Origin: Ramlibacter sp.
GTDB lineage: Bacteria > Pseudomonadota > Gammaproteobacteria > Burkholderiales > Burkholderiaceae_C
Length of the DNA stretch: 64,000 bases
Direction: 5' to 3'
Assembly (NCBI RefSeq): GCF_029866045.1
Contig: NZ_JARXAB010000021.1
Location: forward strand, 93,224-157,223
Part shown: positions 9,317 to 23,392 of the stretch, piece by piece
Numbering within the stretch: position 1 is the stretch's first letter
How the letters are laid out: every line of letters begins with the position of its first letter
Program-made: the position numbers and the translations under genes
The notes under the pieces: generated by a model
What the model saw: the letters and a program-made list of their open reading frames with translations, nothing else
Told to the model about the DNA's origin: nothing
The model's database searches: none

Positions 9317-10513
9317 ATGCGCAAGACACCCGCCGCCATCAGCAGCGACCCCTGGGTCGAGGGCAATGCCGTGGCTCTGCTGGAAAACGGTAATGCCTTT
9401 TTCCCGCGCCTCTTTGACGCCATCTCCAGCGCCCGATGGGAGCTGCTGCTGGAGACCTTCATCCTGTTCGAAGACCGGGTCGGGCTGCAGTTGGGCGCGC
9501 TGCTGGTTGCGGCGGCCCGGCGCGGGGTCGAGGTCGACCTGACCGTCGACGGCTGGGGCACGCCGGGCCTGTCTGAGGCGTTTGTTCGCAGCCTGGTCGA
9601 GGCGGGCGTTCGGCTGCATGTGTTCGACCCGGGCCCACGCCCTTTCGGCTGGCGACCCTGGGCGCTGCGCCGGCTGCACCGCAAGATCGTGGTGGTCGAT
9701 GGCGCTGCCGCTTTCGTCGGCGGCATCAACTTCTCGGCCGATCACCTCACCGAGCACGGTCCGGGAGCCAAGCAGGACTACGCGGTCGAGGTCCACGGTC
9801 CTCTGGTCGCCGACCTGCGGCTGTTCCTGTTGCGTCAACTGCCCACGCGGCCACGGCCGTCGCTGGCCACACCCGCGCCCGCCGGCGAAATGCGCGTCCG
9901 GCTGGCCGTGCGTGACAACCACGACCATCCGGACGACATCGAGCGCCACTACCGCGCCGCGATCCGCGCCGCGCGGGAACGGGTGCTGATTGCCAATGCC
10001 TATTTCTTTCCCGGTTACCGTCTGGTGCGCGAGTTGCGCCTGGCGGCCAGGCGGGGGGTCGACGTCCGGCTCATCCTCCAAGGCCGGCCGGACATGCCGA
10101 TCGCCCGCGCAGCGGCGAGCACGCTCTACCTCCACCTGCTGAGCGCAGGCGTCCGGATCTTCGAGTACCGCCTGCGACCGCTGCACGGCAAGGTGGCCTT
10201 GGCCGATCAGCGTTGGTCAACCGTGGGCTCGAGCAACCTGGACCCGCTGAGTCTGGCCCTCAACCTCGAGGCCAACCTCGAAGTCGACGACCTCGGCTTC
10301 AACGCCATGCTCCACGCTCACCTGAGCACGCTGATGCTGCGCGACTGCCGCGAAGTGCTCGTCCAAGCCCTGCCGCGCGTGCGCGGGCTGGCGCTGCTGC
10401 GCACCTACCTGGCCTTTCACCTGATGCGCAAGTTTCCCGGCTGGGCCCGCGGCTTGCCGCGCCCCGCGCAACAGCTTCGAGCCGCCACCCTGGCGCCCCG
10501 GGACGCGGGATGA
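9317..10513 (+). CDS. clsB: Cardiolipin synthase B (phospholipase D family)
   Basis: A 398-aa phospholipase-D-fold enzyme expected to make cardiolipin from two phosphatidylglycerols, or to transfer phosphatidyl groups to other alcohols. Both catalytic HxKxxxxD motifs are present: His121/Lys123/Asp128 in HRKIVVVDGA and His290/Lys292/Asp297 in HGKVALAD, the latter followed by GSSNLDPLSL. It lacks the two N-terminal membrane helices of ClsA, as expected for ClsB. The ATG at 9317-9319 was chosen over upstream in-frame codons because these lie inside ybhP. Its stop overlaps the ybhN start by ATGA, so the two are translationally coupled. Confidence 0.93.
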   Translation: MRKTPAAISSDPWVEGNAVALLENGNAFFPRLFDAISSARWELLLETFILFEDRVGLQLGALLVAAARRGVEVDLTVDGWGTPGLSEAFVRSLVEAGVRLHVFDPGPRPFGWRPWALRRLHRKIVVVDGAAAFVGGINFSADHLTEHGPGAKQDYAVEVHGPLVADLRLFLLRQLPTRPRPSLATPAPAGEMRVRLAVRDNHDHPDDIERHYRAAIRAARERVLIANAYFFPGYRLVRELRLAARRGVDVRLILQGRPDMPIARAAASTLYLHLLSAGVRIFEYRLRPLHGKVALADQRWSTVGSSNLDPLSLALNLEANLEVDDLGFNAMLHAHLSTLMLRDCREVLVQALPRVRGLALLRTYLAFHLMRKFPGWARGLPRPAQQLRAATLAPRDAG

Positions 10514-11469
10514 GTGCCAGCCAGGCGCCGCGGCGTTGGCGCTGGCCTTGGCTGAAGCCCTGGTTGGGGCGAGGCCTGGGCCTGCTGCTGGCCATCGCCC
10601 TCATCGTGGTGCTGGCCCGGCAGGCCGGTCGTATCGACGGCGCTGCGGTGGGCCGGGCCCTGGCCGAGATGTCGCCGCATCTGCTGCTAGCGGCTACCGC
10701 CATGGCCCTGACCAGCCATGTGCTCTATGGCTGCCTGGATATTCTCGGGCGCCGCTACACCGCCCACCAACTGCCTACCTCCCTGGTGCTGCTCATTGGG
10801 ACCACCAGCTACGCCTTCAACCTCTGCCTGGGCTCGGTGCTGGGCGGCTTGGCCTGCCGCGCCCGGTTGTACACACGACTGGGCCTACCGGTCGGGTGCA
10901 TCGCGCGTATCGTCACCTTCAGCCTGGTGAGCAATTGGTTGGGCTATTTGCTGCTGGCAGGCACCGTGTTCTCGCTCTCTCCCCCAGAGCTACCGCCGGC
11001 CTGGGGTCTGCCAGAACTTGCCCGTGGCGGCATGCGCTGGCTGGGCCTGGGCCTGCTCGGCCTCGGCCTTCTTTACCTCGGCTTGTGCATATGGCATGGG
11101 GGGCGGACCCTGGTGTTCCGGCGGCAAGTCTGGTCGGTCCCTCGCCTGGGATTGGCGCTGGCGCAGGCGGGGGTTTCGGTCGGGCACTGGGCCACCATGG
11201 GCGCGCTGCTGACGCTCCTGTTTCAGGGCCAGGTGCCTTATGTGCAGGTGCTGGCGGTGTTGCTGGTGGCGGCCGTTGCCGGGGCCATCGCCCATGTGCC
11301 AGCCGGACTTGGCGTGCTGGAGGCCGTCTTCATGGCTTTGCTTTCACACCGGTTACCCGCGCCAATGGTGCTGGCCGCGATGGTGAGCTACAGGCTGCTG
11401 TTCTATCTGCTGCCGCTGGGTCTGGGAACGGCGGTGTTCCTGCGACTCGAAGCCCGCCGGGCGCGCTGA
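10510..11469 (+). CDS. ybhN: YbhN-family membrane protein (UPF0104, flippase-like)
   Basis: A 319-aa polytopic inner-membrane protein with about 8 hydrophobic segments and the lysylphosphatidylglycerol-synthase transmembrane (UPF0104) pattern, including GSVLGGLACRARLY and the late HVPAGLGVLEAVF loop typical of the family. It lacks the aminoacyl-transferase domain of MprF, so a lipid flippase or scaffold role is more likely. The start ATG at 10510-10512 overlaps the clsB stop. The ybhP-clsB-ybhN order matches E. coli, supporting a common job in membrane-lipid remodelling. Confidence 0.88.
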   Translation: MSASQAPRRWRWPWLKPWLGRGLGLLLAIALIVVLARQAGRIDGAAVGRALAEMSPHLLLAATAMALTSHVLYGCLDILGRRYTAHQLPTSLVLLIGTTSYAFNLCLGSVLGGLACRARLYTRLGLPVGCIARIVTFSLVSNWLGYLLLAGTVFSLSPPELPPAWGLPELARGGMRWLGLGLLGLGLLYLGLCIWHGGRTLVFRRQVWSVPRLGLALAQAGVSVGHWATMGALLTLLFQGQVPYVQVLAVLLVAAVAGAIAHVPAGLGVLEAVFMALLSHRLPAPMVLAAMVSYRLLFYLLPLGLGTAVFLRLEARRAR

Positions 11470-11534
11470 CCGTCGGCAACGGCAAGCATGCGCGCAGCGT
11501 GCGCGCAGCGCGCAAGGCGCTAGGCCTGGGCGCC

Positions 11535-12140
11535 TCAGCCGAGCGGGCGCACGCCGATCCAGGCGCCATGGGCCCAGAAGGCAAACCCGGCCCAGGCGAC
11601 AGCGCCAATCACCACCGTGAGCGCGGTGGCCAGGGCGGACGAGGGAAGCGGCGCTGCGCCGGCCTCTCCCTGCAACGCCGATGCACGGTCACGCTGACGC
11701 GCGGCCCGGAAGTCGACCACCGCCCAGATCAAGAAAGCGCCAAACAGGACCACCGCCGCCAAGGTGCCATTGGCCAGCAGGTGGGCCAGGGCCCAGATCT
11801 TCACGCTGAGCACCATGGGATGGCGCAACCTCGCCCGGATCGCGTTGCGCGGCACGTAGGCGGCCACCAGCAGGATGAAGGCGACCAAAGTCAGCAAAGC
11901 GGCCAGGTGGTTCATGCCGCGCGGCGGCTGCCACAGCAGCACGGGCGCCTGCCGCGCCTGGCCATAGCCCCAAATAAGCAGGATGAAGCCGGCGAGCGAC
12001 ACCAGGGCGACCGCGCCCTTCCAGCCCTTCTCGCCCCAACGGGCCAGCTGCCGGCCGCGCCAGTCCTCGGCCACGACGCGGGTGGAGTGCGCCCCCAGAA
12101 ACAACAGCAACCCGAGCACCAACCATGCCAAGTCTTTCAT
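11535..12140 (-). CDS. NnrU-family integral membrane protein
   Basis: A 201-aa hydrophobic protein with about 5-6 membrane segments. The N-terminal LLLFLGAHSTRVV and the central AAYVPRNAIRARLRHPMVLSVKIWALAHLLANG are typical of NnrU, a membrane protein linked to nitrite and nitric-oxide reduction and distantly related to isoprenoid-quinone methyltransferase-like proteins. The ATG at 12138-12140 has AGGAG 8 bases upstream; a GTG two codons earlier is too close to that site. No nir or nor genes are in the window, so the denitrification link is by family name only. It is divergent from the hybrid kinase. Confidence 0.85.
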   Translation of the reverse strand: MKDLAWLVLGLLLFLGAHSTRVVAEDWRGRQLARWGEKGWKGAVALVSLAGFILLIWGYGQARQAPVLLWQPPRGMNHLAALLTLVAFILLVAAYVPRNAIRARLRHPMVLSVKIWALAHLLANGTLAAVVLFGAFLIWAVVDFRAARQRDRASALQGEAGAAPLPSSALATALTVVIGAVAWAGFAFWAHGAWIGVRPLG

Positions 12141-12285
12141 GTGCACTTCTCCTGCGTCGATACGATGTGGATGAAACCGACTGCATCATAGGCGGCCCTC
12201 CGATTACAAGCTCGGCGACAAGTTACGGTCGTCCCGAGCGAGCCGGCTCGGGCGCGCGATAGATTGGCCCTTTGGGCCTTTCCCT

Positions 12286-14304
<2,019 letters not shown>

Positions 14305-14390
14305 TTTCCGCCACCGTTGCCATACCCGTGGGGGCTAAGGCCGGTACGCAGCAGCGCACCCGCCCAGGGTCGGAGTGCGCATACAGGGAG

Positions 14391-14409
14391 AAAATGTATG
14401 ATGCATTTT
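14391..14409. promoter_or_regulatory. 19-bp palindromic operator upstream of the CoA-transferase/SDR pair
   Basis: AAAATGTAT-G-ATGCATTTT is palindromic at 8 of 9 arm positions and stands out as AT-rich in GC-rich DNA. It ends 19 bases before the downstream ATG. ATGTAT/ATGCAT arms are typical of GntR-type (FadR/VanR-like) operators, but no such regulator is in the window, so the protein that binds is unknown. Confidence 0.55.
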
Positions 14410-14428
14410 CGATGAGAAAACGCGCGCC

Positions 14429-15709
14429 ATGACTTCTTCACCGCCAGTCAAGTTGGACTTGCGCGCCTGGGTGAAACCCGGCGATGCGGTGGTTGTCTCC
14501 CAGGGCCTGGGCGAGCCTTACGGCCTGACGCAACAACTCGTGTCACAGCGACATGCCCTGGGACCGATCGACGTCTTTCTCGGTCCGGGCTTTGACAGCG
14601 CTTTCGATGCCTCCTGCGCAGACACCCTGCGCCTGCAAAGCTGGTGCGCCACCGGCAGCAACGCCCAGCTGGCAGCGGCGGGCGTGCTGGACATGGTGCC
14701 GGACCACTACATCGAGCTCGGGCCCCTGTTTGAAAGCGGCGCGATGCGTTGCGACGTGGCCCTGCTGTCGGCAAGCGGCCCCGACGCCCAAGGGCGCTTG
14801 TTCCTCGGCTTGAACGTCGACTACACGCTGGCGGCGGCACGCCGGGCGCGGGTCGTGATCCTGGAGGTCAACGAGGACTGGCCCTGCGTGCCCGGCGCTG
14901 AACTGCCCGCGGACATCCAGCCCTCTCTGGTGGTGAGAACCCGCCGCCCGCCCACGCCGATGGGCGGCGAGAGCGCCCCTGCCAACGAAGCCGATCAAGC
15001 CATCGCCCGGTATGCAGCGGGCCTGATCGACGATGGCGCGACGCTGTCCCTCGGTGTCGGCAACCTGCCCGATCGCGTCTTGCAAGCGCTGATGAACCAC
15101 CGCGACCTCGGCATCCACTCGCCCATCCTGGTAGACCGCGTCGTGGACCTGATCGAAGCGGGCGTGGTGACGAACGCGCGCAAGGGGCTGGACCGCGGCG
15201 TCACCGTCGCAGGCCTGTTGATGGGCGGCACTCGCCTGCTGGATTTCGTGCGCCAGAGGCCGCCCCTGCGGCTGGCGCCGCCTTCGTACACGCACGCCCT
15301 CTGTACCCTGGCTGCGCAGCCCCAGTTCGTCGCCCTCACCGGGGCGCTCGAGGTCGACCTGACCGGCCAGATCAATGCCGAGACCGCGCAGGGCCGCTAT
15401 GTCGGTGCGGTCGGGGGTCAGTTGTCGCTGCTGCGGGGCGCGCGCGCCTCGAAAGGCGGACAGGCCATCACACTGCTGCCGTCCACCGCCCGCGGGGGCA
15501 CCGTCAGCCGCATCGTGCCGCGCCTGGCCGATGCGGTGGTCACCACGCCACGTTGCGACGTCGACAAGGTGGTCACCGAATTCGGCGTCGCCGATTTGCG
15601 CGGCAAGGGGTTGATGGCCCGGGTCGAGGCCATGGTGCGGATTGCGCATCCGGATTTTCGGGATGCTTTGGCACAAGAAGGAGAACGCATTGCAAGACTG
15701 GCTCGCTGA
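14429..15709 (+). CDS. Acetyl-CoA hydrolase/CoA-transferase-family protein lacking the catalytic glutamate
   Basis: A 426-aa protein with the full class I CoA-transferase fold of acetyl-CoA hydrolase/4-hydroxybutyrate CoA-transferase proteins: GLGEPYGL early, SLGVGNLPDRVLQAL around residues 207-221, VVTNARKGLDRG, and the C-terminal ITLLPSTARGGTVSRIVP to TEFGVADLRGKG. Family members normally read I-H-(S/T)-E-M-F-S-D, where the Glu forms the glutamyl-CoA intermediate; here the segment is IHSPILVD, placing Pro232 at that position. Ordinary transferase chemistry is therefore doubtful; CoA-ester hydrolysis or C-C cleavage (as in IpdAB, which has this fold) is possible. The SDR gene overlaps its 3' end. 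Confidence 0.85.
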   Translation: MTSSPPVKLDLRAWVKPGDAVVVSQGLGEPYGLTQQLVSQRHALGPIDVFLGPGFDSAFDASCADTLRLQSWCATGSNAQLAAAGVLDMVPDHYIELGPLFESGAMRCDVALLSASGPDAQGRLFLGLNVDYTLAAARRARVVILEVNEDWPCVPGAELPADIQPSLVVRTRRPPTPMGGESAPANEADQAIARYAAGLIDDGATLSLGVGNLPDRVLQALMNHRDLGIHSPILVDRVVDLIEAGVVTNARKGLDRGVTVAGLLMGGTRLLDFVRQRPPLRLAPPSYTHALCTLAAQPQFVALTGALEVDLTGQINAETAQGRYVGAVGGQLSLLRGARASKGGQAITLLPSTARGGTVSRIVPRLADAVVTTPRCDVDKVVTEFGVADLRGKGLMARVEAMVRIAHPDFRDALAQEGERIARLAR

Positions 15710-16493
15710 CACTTCCTCCGGCCTTGCGGGCCGGGTTGCCCTGATCACCGGCTCGACCGGCGGCGTTGGCTTTCAGGTGGCCGGCATGCTCGCGGCCCGC
15801 GGCGCCACTGTGGTGATTAACGGCCGCGGGCAGGAGCGCGGCGACGCTGCGCTGAAGGCCCTGCAGGGGCTCTCGGGCCGGGTCCACCTGGCCACGGGCG
15901 ACTGCATCGACCCGCACGAGGCGGCCCGCGTCGTGCAGCAAGCGGCGGGGCTCGAGGGTCGACTGGACATTCTGGTGAGCGCCGGCGCCGAGGGGCGCGT
16001 TGCGCCCAAGCCCTTCGCCGAGATGAGCGCCGAAGAGATCGTCACCGCCTACCAAACCCGGTTTCTTCCGCGCATCCTGCCGGTGCATGCGGCCGTGCCC
16101 TTCCTGCGAGAACAAGGTGGGTCGGTCGTCATGCTGACCACCGACGCCGCCCGGCATCCGACACCTGGCGAGTCCATCGTGGGCGCGGTGGGCGCAGGGG
16201 TGATTCTCATGACCAAAGCCCTGGCCAAGGAGTTTTCGCGCTGGCGGATCCGGGTCAACAGCGTCGCGATGACCCTGACCTCGGACACGCCCTCCTGGGA
16301 CCGCATCTTCGGCGGTGATGCCGCCTTTCAGCAGCAGCTGTTTACCAAGCTCAACGACCGCTTCCCCGGCGGGCGCGCGCCGACCGCGCAAGAGGTGGCA
16401 CACGTGGTGGCCTTCCTGGCGAGTGATGCAGCCGCGCAGGTGACGGGGCAGACGGTGAGCGTCAACGGCGGCCTGTCCTTCGGCGGCTGGTAA
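15690..16493 (+). CDS. Atypical SDR-fold protein paired with the CoA-transferase homologue
   Basis: A 267-aa Rossmann-fold short-chain dehydrogenase homologue. The nucleotide motif TGSTGGVG (20-27) is intact, as is the C-terminal QVTGQTVSVNGGL. The active site is not: aligned through MTKALAKEF, the usual Tyr-x3-Lys becomes Val164-x3-Gly168, the Ser becomes Thr151, and the NNAG motif reads VSAGA. Normal hydride-transfer chemistry is therefore unlikely. The start is probably TTG at 15690-15692, preceded at 6 bases by AAGGAG and overlapping the previous gene by 20 bases; an ATG at 15663 is the alternative. Tight coupling suggests a joint complex or pathway step with the preceding protein. Confidence 0.8.
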   Translation: MQDWLADTSSGLAGRVALITGSTGGVGFQVAGMLAARGATVVINGRGQERGDAALKALQGLSGRVHLATGDCIDPHEAARVVQQAAGLEGRLDILVSAGAEGRVAPKPFAEMSAEEIVTAYQTRFLPRILPVHAAVPFLREQGGSVVMLTTDAARHPTPGESIVGAVGAGVILMTKALAKEFSRWRIRVNSVAMTLTSDTPSWDRIFGGDAAFQQQLFTKLNDRFPGGRAPTAQEVAHVVAFLASDAAAQVTGQTVSVNGGLSFGGW

Positions 16494-16548
16494 AGCGCCA
16501 CTCGCAAAGCGTCACTCGTCACGCGCCACTCGTAAAGTGCCACCCGTC
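16493..16548. repeat. Four imperfect tandem 14-bp repeats
   Basis: Units of 14 bp begin at 16493, 16507, 16521 and 16535, with the shared core G(C/T)G(C/T)CAC(T/C)CG. They begin at the last base of the SDR stop codon and lie between the convergent SDR and gyrB genes. No hairpin with a T-tract is present. Function unknown. Confidence 0.6.
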
Positions 16549-16637
16549 ATGCGCGTCAGGTCCTGCGCACCGGGAACAGCGTACGCGCCACACGCGTGCC
16601 CCGGTCAGCGAGACATGGGGCTACTCAGACGTCGATC

Positions 16638-20433
<3,796 letters not shown>

Positions 20434-21086
20434 GAATTCCTCTTCTCTTCGGGGGTTTCGGCCGGGGGCCGCAAAGGCGGAATCCCCTTTGCGGACTACC
20501 CCAGACATTTTCCCCTGTTTCTGGCTCTGTTTTCGCCTACCGCCACATGACTTTGCGGCTTTTCATTCGGCAGGTCTGCCGGGGCGTCGTGTCTTGGTTG
20601 CTCAACCAGGGTTGAAAACCCTGTTCGAGCTCCATCGGTTCGCCAAAACTCAGTTGCACTTGTCTCTATAGATGTTCTTTTTTAAAAATAGTAGTAGCTA
20701 GTAGAGGGGCTCCGCCGCTGTGGAAAAACGCCTTTTTTTGAACCGTACCAAGCACTTGCCCTGCCCGTGATCCTGTGGGCGACCCCCGCATCTGCTGTCG
20801 CATCAAAGTGGATAAGGCTGAAGATCCGGACTCGCCTGTGCACAAGACCAGGCTTATGCCGAAACTATCCCCAGGCTTGTCCTTGGGTCATCGGCTGAGA
20901 CAAACCGCCAGCGGGGCTTGAAACACATCCCTTCAGGTTACAAAAACCGTGAAAGGAGTCAGAGGGTAAAGGGGCGGCACTCAAAAAGAACAACATTCAA
21001 AAAGGACAAAAGGGCGCAGGTGTGCCAGCCAGAGGAGGCAATGATTGGGGCCCCCAGTGTTGGGGCGCATACCTACCAGCTAGGGA
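20434..21086. other. Chromosomal replication origin region (oriC) between dnaN and dnaA
   Basis: A 653-base spacer without a gene. It contains a compact unwinding module at 20676-20727 (listed separately), a one-mismatch DnaA box AGTGGATAA at 20807-20815, and weaker boxes TGTGCACAA (20837-20845) and CTATCCCCA (20865-20873). Two adjacent small hairpins (20596-20607 and CAGGGTT-GAA-AACCCTG at 20607-20623) lie on the dnaN side without a T-tract. Together with flanking dnaA and dnaN this identifies the origin. Confidence 0.85.
20676..20727. other. Basal unwinding system: AT-rich tract, DnaA-trios, GC spacer, DnaA box
   Basis: Reading left to right: an AT-rich run (20676-20690), TAG trinucleotides TAGTAGTAGCTAGTAG (20689-20704), a 14-base GC-rich spacer and the DnaA box TGTGGAAAA (20719-20727, one mismatch). 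This reproduces the order described for bacterial origins, where DnaA loads from the box onto single-stranded trios to melt DNA. Confidence 0.75.
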
Positions 21087-22508
21087 TTACCCTTTGAGGG
21101 TCTGCTCGAGCACGTGAAGTTGCTGGTTGAGATCCGAGAACTGCTGGCGTTCGCCAGAAATCTTTCGCACCGCGTGGAGAACGGTGGTGTGATCCCTGCC
21201 GCCGAACAATTCGCCGATTTCCGGCAGGCTTTTCTGGGTCAGTTCCTTGGCCAAGTACATCGCGATCTGGCGCGGCCTGGCGATGGAGGCCGGGCGCTTC
21301 TTGCTGTACATGTCGGCGACCTTGATCTTGTAGTAGTCGGCGACCGTCTTCTGGATGTTCTCCACGCTGATCTGCCGGTTCTGGATAGATAGCAGGTCAC
21401 GCAGGGCCTCACGGGCCAGCTGGATGGAGATCTCCTTCTGGTTGAACCGTGAGTACGCCAAGATCTTGCGCAGGGCCCCTTCGAGCTCGCGAACGTTGGA
21501 GCGCACGTTCTTGGCTACGAAAAAGGCGACCTCCTCCGGCATCTCCGCACCCTCGACCCGTGCCTTGTTGATCAAGATGGCCACGCGCATCTCCAACTCC
21601 GGCGGCTCGATCGCCACGGTCAAGCCGGCGTCGAACCTGGAAATCAGTCGCTCGTGGATGTCTGCCAGGCCCTTGGGGTAGGTGTCTGACGTCATCACGA
21701 TGTGTGACTTCTTGGCCAGCAGGGCCTCAAAGGCGTTGAAAAACTCTTCCTGTGTCCGGTCCTTGTTGGCAAAGAACTGGACGTCGTCGATCAGGAGCAG
21801 GTCTAAGGAGTGGTAGCGCTCTTTGAACTGGTCAAAGGTCTTGCGCTGGTAGGCTTTAACCACATCCGAGACAAACTGTTCGGCATGGATGTAGAGAACC
21901 TTGGCATTTGGCCGGTCGGCCAACAAGCGATTGCCTACCGCATGAACCAGGTGGGTCTTGCCCAGCCCGACCCCACCGTAGATGAATAATGGGTTGTAGA
22001 GCTGTCCCGGAGAACTCGCCACATGCAGAGCTGCTGCCCGTGCCATCCGGTTGGCGCTGCCTTCCACCAGGGTGTCAAAAGTCAATGCGGTATTGAGGCG
22101 CGTCTTGAAGCCGTTGGCAGCTGAATCCTCGGCCAGATCAGTAGGCTCTGCCGTCGACACAGGATCCGGTGCCACAGGCTGTGATGAAACACGCACGGGA
22201 GACTCCCGGTGAGCAAGCACCAACTCCAATGCTATAGCCTGGCCGTACAGGCGCTCGAGCAGTGTCGAAATACGACCCGCGTATTGGGCCCGGATCCAGT
22301 CGAGTTTGAACCGGTTGGCGACGAACAAAGTGACCTTGGAGAGGTCATCACTGACCCGTGCGGTCAGGGGCTTGATCCACGTGTTGAACTGCTGCTCAGG
22401 CATCTCCTGGGCCAATTGCTCTACGCAGGTCTGCCAGAGGCTGTCGCCAGTACCCGGGCTGCTTGCCGATCCCCCGGCATCGGTTTCTGGTTGGGGAACC
22501 TGGATCAT
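21087..22508 (-). CDS. dnaA: Chromosomal replication initiator DnaA
   Basis: A 473-aa initiator that binds DnaA boxes and melts the origin. Domain I begins [23 protein letters not shown]; a short variable linker follows; the AAA+ domain has Walker A GGVGLGKT at 178-185 and Walker [10 protein letters not shown]; the C-terminal helix-turn-helix carries [15 protein letters not shown], the DnaA signature. The ORF is open far upstream, but the ATG at 22506-22508 gives the standard N-terminus, and the rest overlaps promoter DNA and the divergent rpmH region. A DnaA box overlaps the predicted promoter, indicating autoregulation. Confidence 0.98.
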   Translation of the reverse strand: MIQVPQPETDAGGSASSPGTGDSLWQTCVEQLAQEMPEQQFNTWIKPLTARVSDDLSKVTLFVANRFKLDWIRAQYAGRISTLLERLYGQAIALELVLAHRESPVRVSSQPVAPDPVSTAEPTDLAEDSAANGFKTRLNTALTFDTLVEGSANRMARAAALHVASSPGQLYNPLFIYGGVGLGKTHLVHAVGNRLLADRPNAKVLYIHAEQFVSDVVKAYQRKTFDQFKERYHSLDLLLIDDVQFFANKDRTQEEFFNAFEALLAKKSHIVMTSDTYPKGLADIHERLISRFDAGLTVAIEPPELEMRVAILINKARVEGAEMPEEVAFFVAKNVRSNVRELEGALRKILAYSRFNQKEISIQLAREALRDLLSIQNRQISVENIQKTVADYYKIKVADMYSKKRPASIARPRQIAMYLAKELTQKSLPEIGELFGGRDHTTVLHAVRKISGERQQFSDLNQQLHVLEQTLKG

Positions 22509-22524
22509 CAATGAGGTCTCTTGT

Positions 22525-22533
22525 TGTGGATAG
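22525..22533. promoter_or_regulatory. DnaA box in the dnaA leader
   Basis: TGTGGATAG has one mismatch to TGTGGATAA and lies 17 bases upstream of the dnaA start codon. With the box overlapping the promoter at 22575-22583 it forms a pair that could mediate DnaA autoregulation or act as a second origin element. Confidence 0.6.
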
Positions 22534-22555
22534 CTGGCACGCGGGAGAGCGGCGG

Positions 22556-22584
22556 AGTCTAGTTTATTCAGAACTTGTCCACAA
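22556..22584 (-). promoter_or_regulatory. Predicted dnaA promoter overlapping a DnaA box
   Basis: On the minus strand, -35 TTGTGG (22584-22579), a 17-base spacer and -10 TAGACT (22561-22556) face dnaA. The -35 lies within a DnaA box, TTGTCCACA at 22575-22583 (one mismatch), so DnaA bound there would block polymerase. Confidence 0.5.
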
Positions 22585-22659
22585 GCCGCGATCGCTGCGT
22601 TGACGGCTGTGCCGGCATCTGGTAACTCCACGCTCACGGAGTGCCGCAACGCCTCATCC

Positions 22660-22688
22660 TTGCTGGGCTGACAGTTTTCGGCGATAAT
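22660..22688 (+). promoter_or_regulatory. Predicted rpmH promoter
   Basis: TTGCTG (22660-22665), a 17-base spacer and GATAAT (22683-22688, 5 of 6 to the -10 consensus) would start transcription near 22695 and give a leader of about 90 bases before rpmH. Confidence 0.45.
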
Positions 22689-22784
22689 GCCGGGTTCCCT
22701 GGACGCGCCTACGAGTCGGCTAACCGGCTTTGCTGGCTGCGCTTTGCGCTCGCGTCCTTCAACCCCCATCCTGGTCCGAAGATC

Positions 22785-22919
22785 ATGAAACGCACCTATC
22801 AACCTTCCAAAGTGCGCCGTGCCCGCACCCACGGCTTCCTGGTCCGCATGAAGACTCGCGGTGGCCGCGCCGTCATCAATGCGCGCCGCGCCAAGGGCCG
22901 CAAGCGTCTGGCTGTCTGA
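22785..22919 (+). CDS. rpmH: 50S ribosomal protein L34
   Basis: The 44-aa, highly basic L34: [18 protein letters not shown] at the start and the RRAKGRKRL ending are invariant family features. It is part of the large ribosomal subunit. A longer in-frame ORF upstream is disregarded because the ATG at 22785 begins the canonical protein. It heads the rpmH-rnpA-yidD-yidC operon and is divergent from dnaA. Confidence 0.98.
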   Translation: MKRTYQPSKVRRARTHGFLVRMKTRGGRAVINARRAKGRKRLAV

Positions 22920-23005
22920 GGGCCACCGCCCTCGCGGCGCCTGATCCGACAGACTTGTCCTGTCGTCGTTTGCGCGGACTCCGCTGACCGATCCCGTACC
23001 GGCAC

Positions 23006-23392
23006 GTGCAGCGGCTCCAGCATCGTCAACAGTTCGACGCCGTTCTGGCGGGTGCCACGGTGGCACGCACCCCGCATTTCGCATTGCACCGTTGCGCGCT
23101 GGATTCGACAGGGTCTGGGTCCCAGGGACCGCAGGCCCTGTTTGCTGTCCGGGCTCCCTGGATCGGCGCCCTGATTCCCAAGCGCTGGGCAAAGCGGGCG
23201 GTCACCCGAAACACCATCCGACGTCAGATCTACGCCGTGGCCAGTGAATTTGCCTCCCTCCCTGAAGCCGCCCATGTGGTCCGGCTTCGGTCAGGCGTGG
23301 ACCGCCAGGCTTTTCCCAGTGCCAGTTCCTTGGCCCTCAAACAGGCCCTGCGGGCCGAGTTGAAGGCCTTGTTCTCAGGTGCCAGGTCATGA
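23006..23392 (+). CDS. rnpA: Ribonuclease P protein component
   Basis: A 128-aa basic protein that assists RNase P RNA in 5' tRNA maturation. The conserved RNA-binding core appears as [21 protein letters not shown] (about residues 57-77, carrying the RNR motif), and the start [15 protein letters not shown] is typical of Burkholderiales. Translation begins at GTG (23006-23008). It follows rpmH by 86 bases, and its stop overlaps the yidD start. Confidence 0.93.
   Translation: MQRLQHRQQFDAVLAGATVARTPHFALHRCALDSTGSGSQGPQALFAVRAPWIGALIPKRWAKRAVTRNTIRRQIYAVASEFASLPEAAHVVRLRSGVDRQAFPSASSLALKQALRAELKALFSGARS

Noticed and set aside
12233..12252. CCCGAGC-N6-GCTCGGG dyad upstream of the hybrid kinase as an operator
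   Set aside because: GC-only arms are common by chance at this base composition and no promoter elements are placed around it.
20596..20623. Two adjacent hairpins on the dnaN side of the origin as a terminator
   Set aside because: No T-tract and wrong place for the end of either gene; kept only as an origin-region detail.
21020..21075. Short CCCCA/TGGGG inverted repeats after dnaA as a terminator
   Set aside because: Stem of only five pairs and no T-tract on the minus strand.
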